DNA from: Pseudomonadota bacterium
GTDB taxonomy: Bacteria > Pseudomonadota > Alphaproteobacteria > Azospirillales > Azospirillaceae
NCBI GenBank assembly: GCA_023411035.1
Contig: JAEYPE010000156.1
Location: 1-46,897 of the forward strand
DNA length: 46,897 nt
Direction: 5' to 3'
The notes beneath the pieces were generated by a model that made no database searches, was not told the origin of the DNA, and saw only the letters and a list, made by a program, of their open reading frames with translations. Position 1 is the first letter of the stretch. Every line of letters starts with the position of its first letter. Of this stretch, positions 1 through 8,703 are shown piece by piece. The position numbers and the translations under genes are program-made.

Positions 1-805
1 AAACCATGAGCGGCATCGCACCGGCCAACGAACCCGCCATCACCGCTCTACCAGCCGCAAAGGCGGCCTGATCGACGACGCTCCTGACCACCTCCCAATT
101 TCCACCACCTTGACGGACGTGACCCGCCCCACCGGGGATCTGGCCCTCGGACACCTCCACTTCTCCGAGTGTCACCGCCTGATGCGTCATACGATCCAGG
201 CGCAAGAGTTCGGCTTCCAAAGGTCCACGCCCAAACAGTTGGCTTTCGACGACCGCCCACCTGCCGTTCGGGACAAACACAACCTTTTCCAAAAATCGAC
301 CATGCAAAGGGCAGGTCAGCATCCACGGCAAGAGCCAATACCGTCGCCGGTGGGGCACCGCATCCGCCGCTAAGCACGCGGTGCAGCCCCACATCATCCC
401 CCAGTGCATGTCCATCCACGGCACCGTCTCGATACCGACGATCGGTTCGCCCAGTCGAGACATCAACCGGAACCGCGAGACATAAGACGTCAAAGGCGCT
501 GCCGTCGGCGTGAGCCCATCCAGCAGGAACGGCACATAGCCCGACAACGTCATCGCGCGGATACGGCGCGGTCTCTGTCCTGTCTTCCGGGCCAGCCAGC
601 AGACCAACGGCTCCGGCGGATTCCCGTCGAGGCCCGCATCGGTACGGAACACTGCTCTCCAGCCCGGATCGAGCAGATCCCGGCCGCTCAAGCCGTACTC
701 CCCTCCAACCCGTTCCAGCCAGTTCGACAGGCTCTCGTCCGGCCATGGCGGAGGAACAACCGGCCAGGAGCGCGGCGGTCCGAGACTGCCTCCGGCGACC
801 TCCAT
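1..805 (-). CDS. tniQ: TniQ-family transposon targeting protein, 3' end outside the window
   Basis: Reading the minus strand from the ATG at 805 gives 268 open codons to the window edge, so the C-terminus is missing. The N-terminus has the PPPWPDESLS motif typical of TniQ, where target-site proteins start with a P-rich stretch followed by DES-S-W-L. A zinc-finger signature follows: C141-x2-C144, then C165-x2-H168 after a W/P-rich linker. The start overlaps the tniB stop by one base (TGATG), indicating translational coupling. TniQ/TnsD proteins direct the transposase complex to its target; Tn5053 relatives favour resolution sites. A long open frame on the same strand in another phase (48 to 746) is a shadow without family features. 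Confidence 0.85.
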   Translation of the reverse strand, partial: MEVAGGSLGPPRSWPVVPPPWPDESLSNWLERVGGEYGLSGRDLLDPGWRAVFRTDAGLDGNPPEPLVCWLARKTGQRPRRIRAMTLSGYVPFLLDGLTPTAAPLTSYVSRFRLMSRLGEPIVGIETVPWMDMHWGMMWGCTACLAADAVPHRRRYWLLPWMLTCPLHGRFLEKVVFVPNGRWAVVESQLFGRGPLEAELLRLDRMTHQAVTLGEVEVSEGQIPGGAGHVRQGGGNWEVVRSVVDQAAFAAGRAVMAGSLAGAMPLMV

Positions 806-1677
806 CATGCGGCGTCCGGACGTTTGAACTGATCGATCACGTCCGCCGCGGTGATCCGCTCCTCTTCCGACTGGATCGCCCTCACGCCAAGTTCTATCAG
901 GGCCTCGAACACATAGGCGGTCACCCCCTGGCTGTGCGTTGCCAGCACCTTGATCGCGCGCGCTGTCAGGACGGATGGACGGCGCAGAGGCAAGGACCGC
1001 AGGACGCTGCCGACCAGTGCATTGAATTCTTCGCCGGCTTCCCAATTCGGCAGTTCGACAAGCCGGAACCGGCGCGCGAACTGCCGGTCATGCAGCAGCG
1101 CCTCGCGGGCGTCCTGGGTGCCAAACAGCACCAGAGGGATTTCAAGGAGGTTGGACAGGTTACGGATCACGGCCAGCATCATCCGCTGCTGGCGAGGTGT
1201 CCCGAGCAGCACGTTGTGAGCTTCATCGATGGCGAGTTGCTGGACCTCCATCAGCCGGTAGAGATGGATGACCCGCTCCGCCAGAAAGGGAATATCCACC
1301 TTTCCGGGCAACGGCGGGGCGTCGATGGCGCGCAGAAGTTCTCCATAGAACCACTTCACGTCACACATCGGTGGCATCTCGATCCCAACCACCGGCTGGC
1401 GCCGGGCACCCTCCTGGCGGCTGGGCCGGGCTGGGTGGTCCCGCAGGTGCTTGCGGACAATGGTGCTCTTGCCTTGTCCGGACTCCCCCCAGATGAGGAG
1501 ATCGAGCTTGATCGATCCTTTCGGCCGCTCAAGCTGTTCCGCCATGAGGTCGAGGACGTATCGGCAACGCGGGTACTCGGTGAAGCGCTTGGACCGCATC
1601 CTTGCGATGCGCTCCGTTGCCGGAAGAGTGACGACCTCCCGCGCCGACGGCGCCAGGTGGGCATATGGGTCAGTCAT
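805..1677 (-). CDS. tniB: TniB AAA+ ATPase, transposition regulator
   Basis: This 290-residue protein matches the TniB/TnsC type of transposition ATPase. It shows a Walker A motif GESGQGKST at residues 64 to 72 and a Walker B LAIDEAH at about 148 to 154. Family members bind ATP and DNA and pass target information from TniQ to the transposase TniA. The start lies 8 bases inside the end of tniA, and the stop overlaps the tniQ start, so the three genes are one translationally coupled operon. Length is normal for the family (about 290 to 350) and the reading frame is uninterrupted. Confidence 0.92.
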   Translation of the reverse strand: MTDPYAHLAPSAREVVTLPATERIARMRSKRFTEYPRCRYVLDLMAEQLERPKGSIKLDLLIWGESGQGKSTIVRKHLRDHPARPSRQEGARRQPVVGIEMPPMCDVKWFYGELLRAIDAPPLPGKVDIPFLAERVIHLYRLMEVQQLAIDEAHNVLLGTPRQQRMMLAVIRNLSNLLEIPLVLFGTQDAREALLHDRQFARRFRLVELPNWEAGEEFNALVGSVLRSLPLRRPSVLTARAIKVLATHSQGVTAYVFEALIELGVRAIQSEEERITAADVIDQFKRPDAA

Positions 1678-3346
1678 CCCATTCCTCCGTGTCGTAGTAG
1701 GGCAGGTTCAGCGGAACATCGTCCTCCTCCACCGGCGTGAAGGTGCCCTCGATCGTCGTCGCCGTGTCCGGTGGCAGCGTTCCGTGGCCGGTGTTGCGCT
1801 GCCCGCTGCGCGCCAGTTCCAAGCGCGCTCGCCGGCTGCGGCCGCGAGCCTCCTCCAACGCCTTGCGACGGGCCAGCACCATCTCGAAGATCATGTCCTC
1901 GTCCACGCCAGCCCGCCCCTGCCGGCGCAACGCGCGTTTGGACGCTTTCAGCTCCCATTTCGAGATCGCTGGGCGCCGTAGGTTGCGATAGGGCACCTCG
2001 ATGAAGCCGCCCGATTGCCCGCGGATGAAGACACTCGACAGGTTCGCCGGATCGTAATGGACCGTAACCTTGGCCTTGTTGTGCAGGAACGGTATCAACG
2101 CCTCGTGCCAGTACCGGACGCCGAACAGATGGATGCCGTCCTGCTGCACGTTGCGCTCTTCAAAAGGCAGGAAGTCACGGTGGAAAGCACGGAGGTCCGC
2201 CGGCATCCGAAGCGCAACACCGGCCGTCTCGGCCTCCCACTTGGCCAGCGGCGCCGTCCCGATGCCCTCGTGAAAGCTGGCGTGGTGCTCCAGGATGATG
2301 GCCGCCACCATCCACTCGATTTCGGCCAGGGTCAGGCACGCATGGCCCGCCGGATCGTAGACGCCGCGCTCCTTGATGTTGGAAAAGGTTGTTCCATCGA
2401 GGAGGTGAAGCTCCTGGGACAGGTGCCCGATGCGCCGCTCGACGTGGCCTCCCATGTGCGGCGTGCCCGGCGGCCGGTAGCGGACCTCGATCCCGTAATC
2501 TTCACAGGCTCGCGTAAACGCCTTCGAGTGGAACTCCTTGCCGTTGTCCACATGGATGCACTCGCACAGCCCCGCCACCGGCCACCGGGGCGGCAGGCCG
2601 CGGGCCAGCAGCCATGGAGTCTTATCCATCACGGCGTGCGCGACGCAGGCGGCCACGCTGGCCGCCGAGGGCGGGTCGAAGCTGAGATAGAAGCCGCAGT
2701 ACACGCGGGTTCGGACATCGATGGCCAGCGTGATGAAGGGACGGCCGATCGCCTCCAGGGTCTCCAGTTCGATGCCCATGACGTCGGCGGGGGTGTGGTC
2801 GATCTGGACGATTTGCAGGGGACGATCGGCTTCCAAGGAACCCCAGATCGGATCGAACTCGTCGTGTGCCCGCTTTGCCCCGTGGCGCCGTTTGGTCTGC
2901 TCGCGCTTGCTGATGGCCGCCAACCTCAGATCGACCGTCTCACGCGCCGGCTTTGGCAGCTTCTCCGTCTTGCACCGCGCGTGGATGCCCTTCAGAAGCG
3001 CTGACTTCCTTGGTTTGAGAAGCCCCAGGTAGTTCGTACGGATTTCCTCTTCGATGATCGTCTCGACCCGTTCATCGAGCCGGCGCACGCCGACCTTGCG
3101 ACCAGGGCGCTTCCCCAAAAGGGATTGGGTACGCGGATCGGCCTGGTAGGCCCGAATGAGCCGGTAGAGATACGGCTGCGACACGTTGAGCGTCTGCGCG
3201 GCAGCGGCAAGCTGTTCCCCGCGCGCGCCATAGGCCAGCGGCTGCAAAACGAGCGGCCGGATGACCCGTTCCCGCTCTCGGGCGATCCGCCAGAGATCGT
3301 CGGGTACATCCATGAGATCGCGAGGCGACTTCGCTTGGCCCGACAC
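1670..3346 (-). CDS. tniA: TniA DDE transposase
   Basis: A 558-residue Mu/TnsB-type transposase. The N-terminal 150 residues look like DNA-binding helices. The integrase core carries D183 (QIDHTPADV), D267 (HVDNGKEF) and E303 (GGHVER), with the usual 35 residues between the second Asp and the Glu, so the catalytic triad is intact. Family members bind the transposon ends and carry out strand transfer together with TniB and TniQ. The C-terminus overlaps the tniB start. Upstream (3351 to 3402) lie four CTGAT boxes that could be TniA binding sites or promoter elements. Confidence 0.93.
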   Translation of the reverse strand: MSGQAKSPRDLMDVPDDLWRIARERERVIRPLVLQPLAYGARGEQLAAAAQTLNVSQPYLYRLIRAYQADPRTQSLLGKRPGRKVGVRRLDERVETIIEEEIRTNYLGLLKPRKSALLKGIHARCKTEKLPKPARETVDLRLAAISKREQTKRRHGAKRAHDEFDPIWGSLEADRPLQIVQIDHTPADVMGIELETLEAIGRPFITLAIDVRTRVYCGFYLSFDPPSAASVAACVAHAVMDKTPWLLARGLPPRWPVAGLCECIHVDNGKEFHSKAFTRACEDYGIEVRYRPPGTPHMGGHVERRIGHLSQELHLLDGTTFSNIKERGVYDPAGHACLTLAEIEWMVAAIILEHHASFHEGIGTAPLAKWEAETAGVALRMPADLRAFHRDFLPFEERNVQQDGIHLFGVRYWHEALIPFLHNKAKVTVHYDPANLSSVFIRGQSGGFIEVPYRNLRRPAISKWELKASKRALRRQGRAGVDEDMIFEMVLARRKALEEARGRSRRARLELARSGQRNTGHGTLPPDTATTIEGTFTPVEEDDVPLNLPYYDTEEWDD

Positions 3347-3350
3347 TTTT

Positions 3351-3402
3351 CACCTGATCAACTCTGCAATTCTGATCAGGATAAGTCTGATTTTCTCCTG
3401 AT
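3351..3402. repeat. Four CTGAT boxes upstream of tniA
   Basis: CTGAT occurs at 3354, 3372, 3387 and 3398, the first two as the palindrome TGATCA. The arms CCTGATCA and TGATCAGG form an inverted repeat around 3353 to 3380. Tandem short sites next to tniA are what a transposon end with multiple transposase sites, or an autoregulated tniA promoter, would look like. Which of these it is cannot be decided from sequence alone. Confidence 0.4.
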
Positions 3403-3443
3403 TGGCTCGCCTATCCGGCGCTAAACCCGTTGCGGCGCCTTAG

Positions 3444-3495
3444 CCAATTTTCGCCTGAATAACCCAGCGGCGACACTCAATCGGGTGAAATTTGG
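3444..3495. promoter_or_regulatory. Candidate res site of the serine resolvase
   Basis: An imperfect inverted repeat, about 12 of 15 bases, pairs CCAATTTTCGCCTGA (from 3444) with the complement of TCGGGTGAAATTTGG (3481 to 3495). It lies just upstream of the resolvase start at 3537. Resolvases of this kind normally act at a res site beside their own gene, and the arms are AT-rich at the core in otherwise GC-rich DNA. Assignment as res is inference. Confidence 0.4.
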
Positions 3496-3536
3496 CGGCG
3501 TGCACCGTTTCCGGACCGCTACGCTGGGAGAGGCCC

Positions 3537-4511
3537 ATGGCCCTGATCGGGTACGCCCGCGTGTCGACCGACGAGCAAACCACCGACCCGCAGTTCGACG
3601 CGCTGACGGCGGCCGGTTGCTCAACAATTCACCGGGAGCATGGGTCCGGCGGCGACCGCTCGCGTCCGGAGCTGAAGCGTGCCATCGCGCGCTGCCGTAC
3701 CGGCGACGTGCTGGTCGTCGTGCGCATCGACCGGCTGGCCCGTTCGCTCGCCCATCTCCTGGAGATCATCGAGGCGCTCGACGCCCAAGGGGCGGGCTTC
3801 CGCTCGCTGGGCGATCCCATCGATACCACCAGCCCACAGGGCCGCTTCACCTTGCAGATCCTTGGCGCGGTGGCCGAGTTCGAACGCGCGCTCATTCGTG
3901 AGCGCACCAAGGCCGGGCTGAAGGCCGCCAGGGAGCGTGGCCGGATCGGCGGCAATCCGGGCCTGCGCTTCCGGTCCGCGTCGGCGGTGCGCGCCGTCAA
4001 CGACGCCCGCGAGGCGCGGCGCGACGCCGATGTGCTGCGGGTGGCCGACGACATCCTGCCGCACGTCCGAGCGATGCGGCCCGGCTATTCCTGGGCAACC
4101 GTGGCCCGCAGCCTGGCTAGAAATGGCTCGCGGCGCCCCGACGGTGGCCCCTGGACCGGGCCGGCCCTGGCGCGTGCCGTGCGTCGTCTCGCGCGGGACG
4201 GGTTCGTGGACGACCGGGTGCTGGAGCGCACGCCGCGGCGGCGGGACAGCGACGACCTCGTCACCCTGGTCGCTTCGGCGGTAAAGACGCTGGACAACCC
4301 AACCCTGACCAACATTGCCCGGCATCTTGAAGAGCTGCACTGCCGGACGCCCCGCGGGGAAACGCGCTGGTCGGTCTCGTCGGTTCAGAACCTGTTGGGT
4401 CAGGCCGTCGCACAGGGTCTTTTGGAAGATCGGCCGCTCCCTGCACCGGAAGCGCCTCGCCGGCGCGGCCGTCCGCCCAAATCGCTCAAAGGCCTGCAAA
4501 GCATCCCATAA
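3537..4511 (+). CDS. Serine recombinase/resolvase
   Basis: The protein of 324 residues begins MALIGYARVSTDEQ, with the catalytic serine at residue 10, followed by the resolvase core to about residue 140 (motifs DRLARS, GRFTLQILGAVAEFER and RERTKAGL). The C-terminal 180 residues are longer than the simple Hin-type helix-turn-helix tail and contain two helix-rich stretches with an end rich in basic residues (RRRGRPPKS). I chose the ATG at 3537 because GGGAGAGG lies just upstream and the protein then starts exactly at the conserved domain; a TTG at 3492 is possible. The gene is divergent from tniA and probably resolves transposition cointegrates. Confidence 0.9.
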   Translation: MALIGYARVSTDEQTTDPQFDALTAAGCSTIHREHGSGGDRSRPELKRAIARCRTGDVLVVVRIDRLARSLAHLLEIIEALDAQGAGFRSLGDPIDTTSPQGRFTLQILGAVAEFERALIRERTKAGLKAARERGRIGGNPGLRFRSASAVRAVNDAREARRDADVLRVADDILPHVRAMRPGYSWATVARSLARNGSRRPDGGPWTGPALARAVRRLARDGFVDDRVLERTPRRRDSDDLVTLVASAVKTLDNPTLTNIARHLEELHCRTPRGETRWSVSSVQNLLGQAVAQGLLEDRPLPAPEAPRRRGRPPKSLKGLQSIP

Positions 4512-4672
4512 CAGTGACAGTCGATACCCGTGGTCAGGGGAGCAGCCCGAGCGTCTCCACCGTATCTCCGCCTAGGCCAAGCGACACGGTCATGACGGGC
4601 TGATACCTCGGCGTTGTTGGTAGCATGGCTTCAGCTTAAGCTTCGTACTCCCCTCACGGTTGGACTGTCCTG

Positions 4673-5836
4673 ATGCCACCGCCTCCCTCCGCCCCGCTTG
4701 CTCCGCTGCGCAGCGCCATCGTCGAAGCCCTGTATCCGACCAGCGCCAACATCCTGCCGGTGGTGTGTGAGGGATTGGGGCTCGCGTCCGGTGACCGTGA
4801 GGAGGCGTTCGCCAGCAAGCGCAACTATGTGCAGGGGCGGATCAGCGGATTGTCACGTGAGCGTTTGCTTCAGCTTGCGTACCAGCTTTTACAGGATGGC
4901 CCGAACTATGAGTTGGAAGAGGCCGTGGGGCGGGTTGAGGAGGCAGGCGAGCGGTTGATCTCCGAACTTCTTCGGCGGTCGATCGGCCGGGCGCTTATCC
5001 CATTCAACCTTTCCGGCCATGTGCCAATATTCGAGTTCCTGCGGGACATCTGGCCGATCGACCGCCTGCCGTCCCGTCTCTATTCCGGTGGAACGGTGCA
5101 GGATGACCTTGACCGCCACATGCACCGAAACGCAGACATGGACAACGATGACGCCCTGGAGGTCGTCGGTGCCTATACCTGCTCGCAACGCCGGTTCTTT
5201 CGCTTCCTGGAGGCTCTGCTGCATCCACGAACCCGGGAGGAGGGCGAGCAGCGCCGGATGGTCGCGGTTCTGAATCCTCTCCTGCAACGCGATGGCTTCC
5301 ATCTGGCCGAGACCAGTTCCATATCGGGCTATCCGGTGTTCACCGTCAAAGCCATCGGCGGCTCCGCCGGGGCGCCGGCCGACCCTCTCATCTCAGAAAC
5401 ACTTGCGGCCTTCGACGAGGCCAGCGTGCACGAAGCCTGGACCCGGGCGCTGCAGCGGCGGACAACCCATCCGGAGGGAGCGATCACCTCGGCCCGGACG
5501 CTGCTGGAGACCGTCTGCAAGCACATCATTGAGGACGCCGGCGGCACTTACAGCGATCGGGACGAGTTGCCGAAGCTTTACCGGACGGCCGCCGAGCACC
5601 TCCAGCTCGCCCCGGACCAGCACACCGAGGATGTGTTCAAAACCATCCTCGGCAACTGCCAGAACGTCGTGAACAGCTTGGCCAGCATCCGCAACAAGCT
5701 GAGCGATGCCCACGGCCGTGGACGCAAAGCGGTCCGCCCGTCGGCACGGCATGCGGAGCTGGCGGTGAACCTCGCCGGGACGGTGGCGACCTTCCTGGTG
5801 TCCACGTGGCGAGCCCGCCAAGCGTCCCAACCATGA
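4673..5836 (+). CDS. Abortive infection (Abi_C) family protein
   Basis: This 387-residue protein has an N-terminal region without recognised motifs (residues 1 to 245) and a C-terminal stretch of about 140 residues that matches the Abi_C type. The stretch has an ARTLLETVCKHII helix, a central LPKLYRTAAEHL segment, and NVVNSLASIRNKLSDAHG, where RNK-SDAHG is the family hallmark, followed by a membrane-like or core helix at the end. Such proteins are found in phage-resistance and plasmid-borne loci. The position directly beside a transposition module suggests that it is carried as defence cargo. Biochemical activity is unknown. The Shine-Dalgarno site is weak. The name rests on the C-terminal motif only. 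Confidence 0.75.
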   Translation: MPPPPSAPLAPLRSAIVEALYPTSANILPVVCEGLGLASGDREEAFASKRNYVQGRISGLSRERLLQLAYQLLQDGPNYELEEAVGRVEEAGERLISELLRRSIGRALIPFNLSGHVPIFEFLRDIWPIDRLPSRLYSGGTVQDDLDRHMHRNADMDNDDALEVVGAYTCSQRRFFRFLEALLHPRTREEGEQRRMVAVLNPLLQRDGFHLAETSSISGYPVFTVKAIGGSAGAPADPLISETLAAFDEASVHEAWTRALQRRTTHPEGAITSARTLLETVCKHIIEDAGGTYSDRDELPKLYRTAAEHLQLAPDQHTEDVFKTILGNCQNVVNSLASIRNKLSDAHGRGRKAVRPSARHAELAVNLAGTVATFLVSTWRARQASQP

Positions 5837-5855
5837 AGCGCCACGCTTCCCAATC

Positions 5856-6375
5856 TCACGCGGTGCGTTCTCCGCTCATGGCGGCAGCAACGAGGGCCTG
5901 CGCCTCGCCGGTCACGGCCCGTCCGGTCTCCCGGCGCTCGCTGTAGCGGTCGGTCAGATAGTCGCTGCGGTCGCGCACCAGCAGGGTGAACTTCACCAGC
6001 TCCTCCATCACGTCCACCACGCGGTCGTAGTAGGGCGACGGCTTCATCCGGCCGGCCTCGTCGAACTCCTGGAACGCCTTGGCCACCGACGACTGGTTCG
6101 GGATGGTCACCATGCGCATCCAGCGCCCCAGCACCCGCATCGCGTTGACCGCGTTGAACGACTGCGACCCGCCCGACACCTGCATCACGGCCAGCGTGCG
6201 CCCCTGCGTCGGCCGAACCCCGCCGCTTTCCAGCGGTAGCCAGTCGATCTGGCATTTCAGAATGCCGGTGGGTGGACACATGCCCAGGCGTCAGCTTGCC
6301 GAGGTCCGGCGCCTCGAAATAGGGCTCGTCCAGGCTTGGGAAGCCCGCGCCGTTCTCGCTTTCATGCTCAGACAT
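5856..6375 (-). pseudogene. arsH: arsH, internally deleted and frameshifted
   Basis: ArsH is an NADPH-dependent FMN reductase/organoarsenical oxidase of about 230 residues. Here the N-terminus (MSEHESENGAGFPSLDEPYF...) runs from 6375 to about 6285. It is then joined out of frame to the second half, which starts at TGILKCQIDWLPL near 6280 and continues through QGRTLAVMQVSGGSQSFNAV to a stop at 5856. Roughly 80 residues in between are missing. They include the flavin-binding LYGSLR motif that normally follows the N-terminal segment. The gene cannot make a working enzyme. It lies downstream of acr3 in the usual ars order. Confidence 0.85.
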
Positions 6376-6414
6376 GCCACCCTCCGGTGATGGTCCCATT
6401 GCAGAGCCGGGCCA

Positions 6415-7275
6415 TCAGGCGTCGGCCCGCCCCTCGTACCAGGGTCTGGTCGCCTTGACGATCCTCACCACCGACAGCATCACCGGCACCTCGACCAGCA
6501 CGCCGACCACGGTGGCGAGCGCCGCCCCGGAGCCCAGCCCGAACAGGCTGATGGCCGCCGCCACCGCCAGCTCGAAGAAGTTCGAGGCGCCGATCAGCGC
6601 CGCCGGCGCCGCCACGCACCACGCCACCCCGAACCGGCGCGACAGCCAGTAGGCCAGCCCGGCGTTGAGGTAGACCTGGATCAGGATCGGCACCGCCAGC
6701 AGCAGGATGACCAGCGGCTGCGCCAGGATCTGCTCGCCCTGGAAGCCGAACAGCAGCACCAGCGTGGTCAGCAGCGCCACCAGCGACACCGGCTGCAGCA
6801 CCGACAGCGCGCGCCCCAGGGCGGGCTCGCCGCCCGACGCCAGCAGGGTGCGGCGCCAGAACTGGGCCGCGACCACCGGCAGCACGATGTAGAGCGCCAC
6901 CGACAGCAGCAGGGTTCCCCAGGGCACGGTGATCGACGAGACGCCGAGCAGCAGCCCGACCAGCGGCGCGAAGGCGAAGACCATGATCAGGTCGTTCAGC
7001 GCCACCTGGCTCAGGGTGTAGTGCGGCTCGCCCTCGCACAGGTTCGACCAGACGAACACCATCGCCGTGCAGGGGGCCGCCGCCAGCAGGATCAGCCCGC
7101 CGATGTAGGATGGAATCTGCTCCGCCGGCAGCAGCGGAGCGAACAGGTGGCCGATGAACAGGGAGCCGAGCAGCGCCATCGAGAAGGGCTTGACCGCCCA
7201 GTTGATGACCAGCGTCACGCCGACGCCGCGCCAGTGCTCCTTGACCTGCCCAAGAGACTTAAGCGCCTCCTTCAC
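6415..7275 (-). pseudogene. acr3: ACR3-type arsenite efflux permease, 5'-truncated
   Basis: The frame codes for about 286 residues of the ACR3 arsenite permease, with motifs VKEHWRGVGVTL, NWAVKPFSMALL, AAPCTAMVFVWS and GASNFFELAVAAAI, including the conserved Cys of the APCTAMVF segment. Full-length ACR3 is about 350 residues. The first two membrane segments, about 70 residues that should precede VKEHWRG, are absent, and homology begins at an in-frame GTG at 7275. The neighbouring arsH is also broken, and no arsR or arsC is present, so this is the residue of an arsenic-resistance operon cut at about 7,270. A shortened protein could be made, but transport is unlikely. Confidence 0.8.
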
Positions 7276-7381
7276 GCCGACTACACACCATCATCGGCCG
7301 GTTCGATCTGTCGCGACATCGGGCGCCGCTAGTTACCTGTGGCGTGTGTGGGCCGGATATCCGGTCTCAAAGCGAGCAGGT

Positions 7382-7409
7382 TTGACCTTGTTTCACGCAC
7401 CACTATATT
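7382..7409 (+). promoter_or_regulatory. Sigma-70-like promoter
   Basis: TTGACC (7382) and TATATT (7404) are separated by 16 bases, a good match to the housekeeping promoter consensus in GC-rich DNA. It points toward the unknown gene at 7560 and leaves a leader of roughly 140 bases containing a 13-bp palindrome. Confidence 0.55.
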
Positions 7410-7469
7410 GAACACAAGCGCCGCAACCGTCGGCGCGGCCGCTGCCTTGGCAAAGGACTCTCGTCCAAC

Positions 7470-7482
7470 GTGTTCTGAACAC
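7470..7482. promoter_or_regulatory. Palindrome GTGTTCTGAACAC, candidate operator
   Basis: A perfect 6+1+6 palindrome lies in the leader of the 7560 gene, and a GAACAC half-site occurs at about 7410, overlapping the -10 region. A repressor binding both would block the promoter at 7382. The regulator is unknown. Confidence 0.4.
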
Positions 7483-7559
7483 TCTTGCGACCGCACCATC
7501 ATTCCGGCCGCCAGAGGCGAGCAGCGCGTCTCGATATGGCCGAGGTGAAGGATGCTCGC

Positions 7560-8669
7560 ATGTACTCGACCATCAATGGCGCAAAGAGCTGTGCCAAACG
7601 CTTGAAGCAGCTGTTTGACGACAGCGGCTTTTGCTTTCCTCTCCACAAGTGTCAGGCGGCCATCGCAAAGGCTGGTGGCTTTCGCGACTGGCGTGATCTC
7701 GAAGGCACGCTCAGCAAGGCCCGACGTCCGGTGGACCCCGACGCGTTCCAGCGGCGTTTGTTGAACGCCCTGCCGCAGCCGTGCCGACCGCCGGTTCTCG
7801 CCTGGCTGGACAACGAGCCAGCGGAAACGGTACGCGACAAGAAGGCGCCGCCCCGCTGGTACCGGGACGTTTTCCCCTATCTAATGGCGACGGTGGCGCT
7901 GCATCGCAGCCGCACAGCGCTTCTGCGGCCCGGATCGGGCCTCGGGCAGCGTCTGCGCCAGAACCTTGTCGTGGGCCTCCTCGTCAACACCCACGGAGGT
8001 CTCCGAGCGGTTCCCCGGCTTGAGCCGGACACGCTCGCGCTGGTCCTCCTCGGCGAGCCCACCGTCTTGTTCGGAGGCGACGCGAACCATCCACGGTTCG
8101 CGGTCGAACTCCAAGCCTTGACCGAGGCCGGTATTCTCGACGTCCGCCCCGGCATGGTGCGGGTGCTCTCCCCCGATCCCGAGGCCGTGATGTTTCATGT
8201 CATGAACGGTATGGCCGGCAAGGCACAGTACTGGGCTGAAGAAGGGGGAGCGGATGCGGCGAGCGCTCTCCGTGATGCCCTCGCGGCAATCGGTGTTCGC
8301 AATGCGATGCGGGTGGCCGACGCGATCGCACGCCAAGGTTCTGATGCCTACCTCACAGCCTCGGGGCCGATCCTGGAGTTGCTCTCTCAGTCGGCCGAGA
8401 CGGGCGAACTCGACACCTTCGCTAAGGCGTTTCGGCTATTCACGACGATCCGCCCGGCGAACGCGGACTTCGTGCGCGAGTCCGTGCCCGCCAAGATTTC
8501 GTCGCAGTACCTCGCCCGACACCGCCAGCTGAGCGCGTCCAAGATCCTGTCCTGGACATCGGCCCACCCGGAGTGGCCTGACACGCTCAAGACGGCGGTG
8601 GCGGAGCCGGCCAAGTTCGTGATGACGGTTGACGCAATGGCGACGGCCATCGCGGCGGCCGCGGCATAG
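7560..8669 (+). CDS. Uncharacterised 369-residue protein
   Basis: No confident family. Residues 1 to 50 (MYSTINGAKSCAKRLKQL... then FPLHKCQAAIAKAGGFRDW) resemble a small helical N-terminal domain seen in some plasmid and accessory-gene proteins: KALR-like helix, then a helix ending in GF-DW. The rest is mixed alpha/beta with an alanine-rich C-terminus and no membrane segment. I prefer the ATG at 7560 because GGTGAAGG precedes it; the ATG at 7536 is an alternative. It is preceded by the promoter at 7382 and followed by a 10-bp hairpin at 8679. It lies in the mobile half and may work with the gene at 8935, which follows in the same direction. Confidence 0.7.
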   Translation: MYSTINGAKSCAKRLKQLFDDSGFCFPLHKCQAAIAKAGGFRDWRDLEGTLSKARRPVDPDAFQRRLLNALPQPCRPPVLAWLDNEPAETVRDKKAPPRWYRDVFPYLMATVALHRSRTALLRPGSGLGQRLRQNLVVGLLVNTHGGLRAVPRLEPDTLALVLLGEPTVLFGGDANHPRFAVELQALTEAGILDVRPGMVRVLSPDPEAVMFHVMNGMAGKAQYWAEEGGADAASALRDALAAIGVRNAMRVADAIARQGSDAYLTASGPILELLSQSAETGELDTFAKAFRLFTTIRPANADFVRESVPAKISSQYLARHRQLSASKILSWTSAHPEWPDTLKTAVAEPAKFVMTVDAMATAIAAAAA

Positions 8670-8678
8670 TCTGGCAGA

Positions 8679-8703
8679 GCGCCGCCGGGCTCACCGGCGG
8701 CGC
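8679..8703 (+). terminator. Perfect 10-bp hairpin after the 7560 gene
   Basis: GCGCCGCCGG (8679 to 8688) pairs perfectly with CCGGCGGCGC (8694 to 8703) across a 5-base loop. It starts 9 bases after the stop codon. The following DNA has only a short T run (GTTTTC) about 15 bases on, so termination may be inefficient. Confidence 0.5.

Larger units (their letters stand above)
1..4511. mobile_element. Tn5053/Tn7-like transposition module (partial)
   Basis: Three overlapping minus-strand genes, tniA, tniB and tniQ, form the core of a Tn5053/Tn402-type transposon, a relative of Tn7 in which TniA is the DDE transposase, TniB the AAA+ regulator and TniQ the targeting factor. A serine resolvase gene lies divergently beside tniA, whereas in Tn5053 the resolvase gene follows tniQ. 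tniQ is cut by the left window edge, so at least one transposon end is outside. I could not identify a terminal inverted repeat with confidence. The abortive-infection gene at 4673 and perhaps the ars remnants may be cargo; this is inference. Confidence 0.75.

Noticed and set aside
48..746. Long minus-strand frame of 232 codons overlapping tniQ
   Set aside because: It is out of phase with tniQ and has no family motifs. The true TniQ frame starts at 805 and contains the P-rich start and the C-x2-C zinc motif.
745..1740. Plus-strand frame of 331 codons
   Set aside because: Antisense to tniB; composition follows the codon periodicity of the real gene, and no motifs are visible.
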